DNA of 8,522 nucleotides from Gemmatimonadota bacterium (GTDB lineage: Bacteria; Gemmatimonadota; Gemmatimonadetes; Longimicrobiales; Gaopeijiaceae), in contig JAHEKK010000114.1 in the NCBI GenBank assembly GCA_024638395.1, positions 1-8,522 of the forward strand. Reading direction: 5' to 3'. Positions 1 to 5,342 of this stretch are shown here, piece after piece. Position numbers and translations under genes: made by a program. A model generated the notes under the pieces. The model saw only the letters and a program-made list of their open reading frames with translations. It had not been told where the DNA came from and ran no database searches. Each line of letters opens with the position of its first letter. Within the stretch, counting starts at the first letter, position 1.

Positions 1-459
1 CTACTGCTGTTGGGAACGGCGGCGCCGGCGACCGGGCAGACTGCGCCCAACCCGCAGGCCGCAGATGTCGAGGCAGTGGCGGCAATGGTCCTTCGAGGGA
101 TCTCGGAGGGTGACGCGGCGATGCTGGAGGAGGCTCTGCACCCTCAGGCCTACCTCATGGCCGTCCCCGACCAGGGCGTGGCCAGGAGGCAGGAGCGGGG
201 CGAGTTCATCCTGACCGTCGGGGACTCGGGGGGACGCTTTCTGGAGCGAATGTGGGACCCCCGCACCGAGATTTCCGGGCCCGTGGCCACGGTGTGGGCC
301 CCCTATGATTTCCACATCGACGGGCAGTTCAGCCACTGCGGGATCGACGCGTTTCAGTTGATCCGACAAGAGGAGCGCTGGCAGGTGTTGTCCGTGGTCT
401 ACACGATGCGCCGGGGCGACGAATGTGAGCCCAGTCCACTGGGGCCACCGGCGCCTTGA
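1..459 (+). CDS. Exported NTF2-like (Lumazine_bd_2/SnoaL-type) protein, 5' end missing
   Basis: This gene enters from the left edge. The frame is open from base 1 and begins with Leu-Leu-Leu-Leu-Gly followed by a small-residue stretch ending ATGQ, which reads like the end of a Sec signal peptide, so the true start lies upstream. The TTG at base 10 is in frame but is probably not the start. The roughly 130-residue mature part fits one NTF2-like fold: an N-terminal helical segment (DVEAVAAMVLRGISEGDAAML), a central strand region, then strands with the signature VWAPYDFHIDGQFSHCGIDA and a C-terminal strand ending SVVYTMRRG. That pattern matches the putative lumazine-binding/SnoaL-like group of secreted NTF2-like proteins, usually about 150-170 residues long. 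These proteins are often annotated without a known substrate, and none can be named here. The gene ends at TGA 457-459 and is followed by a separate promoter, so it is not in an operon with the next gene. Confidence 0.8.
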   Translation, partial: LLLLGTAAPATGQTAPNPQAADVEAVAAMVLRGISEGDAAMLEEALHPQAYLMAVPDQGVARRQERGEFILTVGDSGGRFLERMWDPRTEISGPVATVWAPYDFHIDGQFSHCGIDAFQLIRQEERWQVLSVVYTMRRGDECEPSPLGPPAP

Positions 460-514
460 AGCCGGCTACTGCCGCGGAAAGGCGACCCCTGGGCGAAGGG
501 TGTTGCGAAGATTC

Positions 515-542
515 TTGACACGGCGCTAATCAGGGGTAGCTT
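515..542 (+). promoter_or_regulatory. Candidate sigma-70-type promoter for the Asp-rich small gene
   Basis: A perfect TTGACA at 515-520 is followed after 16 bases by TAGCTT (537-542), which keeps the TA...T pattern of a -10 box. Transcription would begin near 549, about 80 bases before the ATG at 628. It lies in the gap after the preceding stop at 459 and points toward the small gene. The -35 match is strong and the -10 match is moderate. Confidence 0.5.
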
Positions 543-569
543 GGGCCAGTTTTTTTCGGGCTCATGCCT

Positions 570-597
570 TGGGCCCGGCCAATTCCGGAAGGGCCTA
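570..597 (+). other. Possible leader hairpin in the 5' untranslated region
   Basis: GGCCC at 572-576 pairs with GGGCC at 591-595. The stem extends outward by a G-U pair and a T-A pair, and two further G-C pairs can form inside around a CCAATT loop with a small bulge. It sits between the candidate promoter and the ribosome binding site. It is modest for such GC-rich DNA and could be chance. No known riboswitch class is recognised. Confidence 0.2.
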
Positions 598-627
598 CCC
601 ATATCTGGCGGTCGGAGGAAGAGGGCG

Positions 628-846
628 ATGACGACCTGGCTGTTGGACGACGTGCTCGACGTGCAGGTTCCCGTGGGGAAACACGACGACGACTGGGAGA
701 AGGAAGCCTGGGAGACGGACGACGAACCCGACTGGGCCGACGACGATGATGACGATGACGATTGGGAAGACGACGATGACGTCGATGATGATGATGGCGA
801 CGATGACGACGACTTTGACGACGACGACGGAGACGACAACGAGTAA
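628..846 (+). CDS. Hyper-acidic aspartate-rich small protein (72 aa), unknown function
   Basis: The ATG at 628 is preceded by GGAGG at 614-618, nine bases upstream, the clearest ribosome binding site in the window; the frame is open further upstream but lacks a comparable start. The product has 72 residues, of which 36 are Asp and 6 Glu. Residues 1-20 are ordinary (MTTWLLDDVLDVQVPVGKH). From about residue 20 the chain becomes runs of 2-8 Asp separated by single Trp, Glu, Val, Gly or Phe residues, ending GDDNE. There are five Trp, no Cys, no signal peptide and no membrane segment. I do not recognise a family. A folded catalytic domain is unlikely. Such tails can bind calcium or other cations or mimic nucleic acid, but this is inference. 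The flanking promoter and terminator support a real gene; the chief doubt is that low-complexity GAY DNA stays open in several frames. Confidence 0.6.
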   Translation: MTTWLLDDVLDVQVPVGKHDDDWEKEAWETDDEPDWADDDDDDDDWEDDDDVDDDDGDDDDDFDDDDGDDNE

Positions 847-886
847 GGTTCGCCCTGGACCGTAAGGACCCCGCCCACAGAATTGG

Positions 887-934
887 GAGACCGCCCCCCT
901 CCGGTGCGCCGTGGTGGGGCGGTCTCTTGTGTTT
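887..934 (+). terminator. Factor-independent terminator after the Asp-rich gene
   Basis: GAGACCGCCCC at 887-897 and GGGGCGGTCTC at 916-926 form a perfect 11-base-pair stem with an 18-base loop, followed at once by the T-rich stretch TTGTGTTT (927-934). It begins 40 bases after the stop at 846. It also argues against extending the downstream lipoprotein gene upstream to base 883, which would put this hairpin inside coding sequence. Confidence 0.8.
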
Positions 935-1074
935 CGCCCACGGGAGTCGGTCGGGATCCCGGGTCAAGCTGGATCGAACCGGCCATACGCTGGTATGAAC
1001 AGGGCGCCGGGAGTGTGATTGGGGCCGCCAGGTCCTACGTTTCGGCAGCACGTCCATCCAACGGAGTCGAGACT

Positions 1075-3252
1075 GTGGTCAATAGGCGCGTTCAAGCAGC
1101 ACTTTGGTCAGGAACCCTCTTCCTCATGGCATGCGGTGCCGGAGGAACCCAGCGCGCGACCATCGAGTCGGCTCCCCCGGCCCCGAGGCCGGCTACCACG
1201 GCTCCCGCCCCGGCCGATTCCAGTGCGCCTTCCGCAGCAGCCGCCCGGACCCCCACCGAGGTCACGGGGAATCCTACGCCGAGCGCTCAGGAATACCCTG
1301 CTGCCGTTCGGGTGGGCGCCCGCGTGGCCGACATCCGCACCGAGCCGGGGACCATCGAGGTCCAGGTAGGCGACTCGATCTCCATGCAAGAGGACGTGGA
1401 CCTCCTGGCGGTCGACGCCAACGGCAACCCGGTTCCTGGAGTACGGATCCTCTCCAACATCGATTCCCGCCATGCGGTCCTGGAGCGGGGGTATCTGAAA
1501 GGCGTCAGTGAGGGAGAGGCCGTACTTCAGATGGCCATCCGGGCACCCCCTTCCAGTGGCCTCGGAGACCCGGAGATCAAGACCTTTTCCGCGGCCGTCC
1601 GTGTGGTGGGTCCGCCCGTGATCGCCGTGGAGATCGTGCCGCCCGACGTGTCGGTCCTCACGGGCGCCGTGATCGCGCTGCGGGTCCGGGCGGAGACCGA
1701 TGGTGGCGTGCGGGAGAACGTCGAGGTGACCTGGTCGAGCAATCGTCGCCGGTTGGCGACCGTCGATGCCAACGGGTTCCTCTCGGCCCTCCTCCCGGGC
1801 GCGGTGACGATCACGGCTGAGGTGGAAGGCATCGAGACCAGCCTCGACCTCGAAGTCGTGGAGAACCCCATCGTGTCGGTGGTGGTTGAGGCCTCGAGCT
1901 CCGTTGCCAGGACGGGAGACGTGGTTCGCTTCACTGCTTCGGCCCTGGATGAGGCCGGTGGTACCGTGGACAACGCACCCCTGAGCTTCTCCGTTTCGGG
2001 CTTCACCGAGCGCGCAGACCTGGGGGCTTCCATCTATGAGGATGGGGCGTTTGTCGCCGACCGACCCGGGCTCTACCGGGTGACCGTGTCCGGCGGAACC
2101 GCCGCCGGCCAACACCTCATCGAGATCACACCGCGGAACGTGGAGCACGAAGTGGTCGTCCTGGGTCAGGGACTCGTCTCGGACCGCCCGACCTCCGACC
2201 TCTGGGCCTTCACCGGATTGGACGGGCGCGATTACGTCTACACGGGCACCCACGACGGTGGCCAGCGGATGTTGGCATGGGACGTCACGAGCCCGGCCAA
2301 CCCGACGTTGACGGATTTCGTCGAGGTGGACGCCCGGGTGGTCAACGACGTGAAGGTCAATGAGGCTGCCACCGTGGCCGTCATTACCCGCGAGGGCGCC
2401 TCGGACCGCCAGAACGGGATCGTCCTTCTGGACATTACGGATCCCGCTCACCCTGTCATCGCCGGCGAGTTCACCGAGGGTCTCACGGGGGGCGTGCACA
2501 ACGTGTTCATCGCGGGCACCCTCGTCTACGCCATCCACGACGGCACCCTCGACGTCCACATCCTGGATATCTCCGATCCGACGGACGTGGAAGAGGTGGG
2601 CCGCTGGGGTATCGACGCCCCCGGCAAGTATCTCCACGACATCTGGGTGGTGGACGGCATGGCCTACGTGTCCTACTGGCACGACGGCGTCTACATCCTC
2701 GATGTGGGCGACGGGCGATGGGGCGGGACGCCGACGGAGCCTGTCGAGGTCTCCCACTACGCGTATCCCGAGGGCAACACACACGTGGCCTTCCCCTACA
2801 CCAACGAGGCCGGCCACTCCTACCTCTTCGTGGGCGACGAGATCTTCGGTTGCGAAGACTGCATCTCGCGGAACGGCCACCCCGGTGACGGCTCGAGAGG
2901 GTTCATCCACGTGATCGACATGGAGGATCCGGAGGCGCTGCGGGAGGTGGCCCGGTACGAGGTGCCCGAAGCAGGCGCACACAATCTCTGGGTGGAAGAC
3001 GACAAGATGTACGTCGCCTACTACCAGGCGGGCCTGCGCGTGGTGGATGTGTCGGGTGAGCTCCGGGGCGACCTGTTCAAACAGGGCCGGGAAATGGCCT
3101 GGTTCCCCACGGGGACACCGGACGGGCACGTCTCGAACTCCCCCATGGCCTGGGGCCCCCAGCCCTTCAAGGGTCACGTCTTCGTGTCCGACCTGAACTC
3201 GGGATTGTGGGTCGTCCGGATCGAGCCCAAGCACAAGGCGCCCGTGTCGTGA
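1075..3252 (+). CDS. Lipoprotein with Ig-like domains and an LVIVD-repeat beta-propeller
   Basis: The start chosen is GTG 1075, with GGAG at 1063-1066 eight bases upstream. It gives a lipoprotein signal peptide: basic VNRR, a hydrophobic stretch, then the lipobox LMAC with Cys20 as the lipid-modified residue. The 725-residue product has a Pro/Ala/Thr-rich linker (about 27-75), three Ig-like modules (about 78-180, 180-265 and 266-356; the second is the most typical BIG2 type, with VTWSSN and GAVTITAEV), then a C-terminal propeller (about 357-720). The propeller carries LVIVD-type repeats such as MLAWDVTSPANP, VLLDITDPAHPV, VHILDISDPTDV and LRVVDVSG. His475, 521, 570, 636 and 685 recur in blade segments, and there is a C593-E-D-C596 pair. 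LVIVD proteins are typically cell-surface or exported; their ligands are mostly unknown. It is the first gene of a three-gene operon, and its stop overlaps the next start. It is probably anchored in a membrane with the propeller exposed. Confidence 0.85.
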   Translation: MVNRRVQAALWSGTLFLMACGAGGTQRATIESAPPAPRPATTAPAPADSSAPSAAAARTPTEVTGNPTPSAQEYPAAVRVGARVADIRTEPGTIEVQVGDSISMQEDVDLLAVDANGNPVPGVRILSNIDSRHAVLERGYLKGVSEGEAVLQMAIRAPPSSGLGDPEIKTFSAAVRVVGPPVIAVEIVPPDVSVLTGAVIALRVRAETDGGVRENVEVTWSSNRRRLATVDANGFLSALLPGAVTITAEVEGIETSLDLEVVENPIVSVVVEASSSVARTGDVVRFTASALDEAGGTVDNAPLSFSVSGFTERADLGASIYEDGAFVADRPGLYRVTVSGGTAAGQHLIEITPRNVEHEVVVLGQGLVSDRPTSDLWAFTGLDGRDYVYTGTHDGGQRMLAWDVTSPANPTLTDFVEVDARVVNDVKVNEAATVAVITREGASDRQNGIVLLDITDPAHPVIAGEFTEGLTGGVHNVFIAGTLVYAIHDGTLDVHILDISDPTDVEEVGRWGIDAPGKYLHDIWVVDGMAYVSYWHDGVYILDVGDGRWGGTPTEPVEVSHYAYPEGNTHVAFPYTNEAGHSYLFVGDEIFGCEDCISRNGHPGDGSRGFIHVIDMEDPEALREVARYEVPEAGAHNLWVEDDKMYVAYYQAGLRVVDVSGELRGDLFKQGREMAWFPTGTPDGHVSNSPMAWGPQPFKGHVFVSDLNSGLWVVRIEPKHKAPVS

Positions 3253-4406
3253 GGGTGAGCTTCCGATGGGCTGGTGCTGTGGCGGTTTCGGCGGCCCTGA
3301 CCGCCGGCTTCCTCACGGTCCTGCCCCGGGCCCTCGCCGCGCAGGCGTCTGACGCGGCCCCCACCTACAGGGTCTATGTGGCCAACGAGTCGTCCGACAT
3401 CGTCAGCCGGGTCGCTTTCACGCCGGGGGAGGGGGCGGTCGTCGAGGCTGAGATCCCCGTCGGGATCATGCCTGGAGACATCGACGGGGCCCATGGGATC
3501 TCCGTGTCACCCGACGGTGAGTTCTGGTACGTCTCCATCGCCCACGGAACGCCCCAGGGCTACGTCTGGAAGTTCCACGCCGGGCCCGATACGCTGGTGG
3601 CCCGTACCCGCCTCGGGCTGTTCCCGGCCACCATGGGGATCACGCCCGACGGCCAGTTCCTCCTCGCGGCCAACTTCAATCTCCATGGAGACATGGTTCC
3701 GTCGGACGTTTCCGTGGTGTACACCCCCGACATGGTGGAGTTGGCCAAGATCGAGACGTGCCTGATGCCCCACGGGAGCCGAGTGAGCGCCGACGGCACG
3801 AAGCAGTACTCGGCGTGCATGCACTCCGACGAGTTGGTGGAGATCGACCTGGCCACCTTCGAGGTGAGCCGGCGGTTCGCCGTGGTGCCGGGGCATGAGA
3901 TGGCACTCGAAGGGTCCGGCATGGCTCACGACATGGACATGGGCGGCACCGTGTGCAGTCCCACCTGGGCTGAGCCGGGCACCGGTCCACGGGCCAATCG
4001 CACCGTCTTCGTGGCCTGCAACAAGAACCGGGAGATCCTGGAGATCGATACTCGGGACTGGACCCTGCTGCGCCGGTTCCCCACGGGGAATGCACCATAC
4101 AACCTCGAGGCCACCGCAGATGGATCCAGGCTCGTGGCCACCCTCAAGGGCGAACAGAGCGTGGCCGTGTTCGATCTCGAGACGGGGAGGGAGATGGGCA
4201 GGGTGCAGGCCTCCCGGTCGGTGACCCATGGCGTGGTGGCCAGCCCTGACGGACGGTACGCGTTCGTGTCCAACGAAGCGGTCGGATCCACCCTGGGAAC
4301 CCTGGACGTCATCGACCTGGATTCCCTGGAGGTGGTCGCCTCGGTGGAGCTGGGTCACCAATCCGGGGGGATCGACTTCTGGAAGGTGACCGCCCCGGGG
4401 TCGTGA
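3249..4406 (+). CDS. Secreted YncE/YVTN-like beta-propeller with Met/His/Cys-rich insertion
   Basis: GTG 3249 overlaps the preceding TGA as GTGA, implying translational coupling; GTG 3255 is an in-frame alternative, and no strong ribosome binding site is seen. The 385-residue protein opens with a Sec signal peptide (RVSFRWAGAVAVSAALTAGF, probable cleavage after ALA or AQA near residue 30). The rest is a propeller of the YncE/lactonase-like type, with repeated SPDG, TPDG and ADG turns and blade strands such as YRVYVANESS, TVFVACNKN and YAFVSNEAVGS. Cys occur in two pairs, C171/C190 and C236/C257, each 19-21 residues apart, suited to disulfides between neighbouring strands. A loop at 216-236 (HEM...MAHDMDMGG...C) is rich in Met and His, as in some copper-binding sites; C171-L-M-P-H175 and C190-M-H192 add to this. 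Relatives are often annotated as surface or cytochrome-D1-like propellers, but no heme motif is present. The substrate is unknown. Confidence 0.85.
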   Translation: MRVSFRWAGAVAVSAALTAGFLTVLPRALAAQASDAAPTYRVYVANESSDIVSRVAFTPGEGAVVEAEIPVGIMPGDIDGAHGISVSPDGEFWYVSIAHGTPQGYVWKFHAGPDTLVARTRLGLFPATMGITPDGQFLLAANFNLHGDMVPSDVSVVYTPDMVELAKIETCLMPHGSRVSADGTKQYSACMHSDELVEIDLATFEVSRRFAVVPGHEMALEGSGMAHDMDMGGTVCSPTWAEPGTGPRANRTVFVACNKNREILEIDTRDWTLLRRFPTGNAPYNLEATADGSRLVATLKGEQSVAVFDLETGREMGRVQASRSVTHGVVASPDGRYAFVSNEAVGSTLGTLDVIDLDSLEVVASVELGHQSGGIDFWKVTAPGS

Positions 4407-4427
4407 GGGGTGGGCACGGGTTCCCCC

Positions 4428-5342
4428 ATGGGTGACACGGCAGGCGGTCGCTCCGGCGGCCCCGGGGACCTGGAAGCGCGCCTTCAGGCTCACGTCCGCG
4501 CCGTGGCCGAGCCCCGGCACTGGCGCACGTCGGGCGCGGGACTCCGCCGGGCCCAGGCCTACGTCGAGGAACAGCTCCGCATCCTCGGGCTACCTGTGGA
4601 ACGACAGCCCTTCGAGTTCGGCGGCCAGACCTTCGAGAACCTGGTGTCCGTCGTGGGCCCCACCTCCGGCGCAGGCGGCCGGCGCCTTCTCGTAGGGGCC
4701 CACCTCGATACCGTAGAAGGAACGCCGGGCGCCAACGACAATGGCAGCGGCCTCGCCGGCCTCATCGAAGTGGCCCGGCTCCTCGCCGCGGACCCGGTGC
4801 CGGTCCCGGTCGATCTGGTGGCGTTCCATCTGGAGGAGTGGCAGGGTTTCACCTACCGCGTGGGCAGCCGCCGGTATGTGAGGTGGGCCAAACGGGAGGG
4901 CCGTAAGTACGGAGCCGCCCTCGTGTACGACATGATCGGCTACAAGCGCACAGACGAGGGGAGCCAGGTCATTCCCCGCATCGTCACCTGGATGGGCTTT
5001 CCCACCGTGGGGGATTTCATCGCGGTGCTGGGAGACGGCCGGTCGACGCACGTGGTCCAGGCGTTTCAGGACGCTGCGGCCGAAGCGGAGCCCGACCTCC
5101 CTGTGGTGACCCTGTCCGTACCCCTGAGGGGTTGGCCCGTTTGGCACACCCGCCGCAGTGACAATGCGTCGTTCTGGGCGGCCGGCATCCCCTCCGTCAT
5201 GATCACCGACACCGGCAACCTCCGTAATCCGCACTACCACCGTGCCACCGACCGGCCCGGCACGCTGGACTACGACTTCATGGCCCAGGTGGTGTCGGCC
5301 ACGGTCCACACCGTCCGGCGGCTGGCCAATTCAATCCGCTGA
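4428..5342 (+). CDS. M28-family zinc peptidase
   Basis: This is a 304-residue peptidase of the M28 type (aminopeptidase Y/S-like), expected to remove N-terminal residues from peptides using two zinc ions. All expected metal-site residues are visible: H92 and D94 in GAHLDTVEG, bridging D104 in PGANDNGSG, catalytic E136 and zinc ligand E137 in FHLEEWQG, D168 in VYDMIGY, and H271 in NPHYHRATDRPGTLDYD. The length covers the catalytic domain with little extra. No signal peptide or membrane segment is seen, unlike its two exported operon partners, so it is either cytoplasmic or its start has been misread. ATG 4428 was chosen; GTG 4410, four bases after the upstream stop, would add six residues, and neither has a clear ribosome binding site. 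The gene is last in the operon and its stop overlaps the convergent permease gene by 12 bases. The natural substrate is not evident. Confidence 0.88.
   Translation: MGDTAGGRSGGPGDLEARLQAHVRAVAEPRHWRTSGAGLRRAQAYVEEQLRILGLPVERQPFEFGGQTFENLVSVVGPTSGAGGRRLLVGAHLDTVEGTPGANDNGSGLAGLIEVARLLAADPVPVPVDLVAFHLEEWQGFTYRVGSRRYVRWAKREGRKYGAALVYDMIGYKRTDEGSQVIPRIVTWMGFPTVGDFIAVLGDGRSTHVVQAFQDAAAEAEPDLPVVTLSVPLRGWPVWHTRRSDNASFWAAGIPSVMITDTGNLRNPHYHRATDRPGTLDYDFMAQVVSATVHTVRRLANSIR

Noticed and set aside
399..986. Minus-strand frame rich in serine, opposite the Asp-rich gene
   Set aside because: It is the mirror of the GAY codon tract, crosses the terminator and promoter, and has no ribosome binding site. 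It is an artefact of the repeat.
970..999. TATGAA at 994-999 as the -10 box for the lipoprotein operon
   Set aside because: The best -35 at suitable spacing (TGGATC, 970-975) matches only three of six positions. The operon promoter is probably in this gap but I cannot place it.
883..1074. Upstream extension of the LVIVD lipoprotein to GTG 883
   Set aside because: It starts four bases before a strong terminator hairpin and would bury the lipoprotein signal peptide about 64 residues in. GTG 1075 has a ribosome binding site and a perfectly placed signal.
1108..3234. Long minus-strand open frame opposite the LVIVD gene
   Set aside because: Rich in His, Val, Gly and Arg with no domain motifs; typical open antisense frame in GC-rich DNA. 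The plus-strand protein has recognisable domains.
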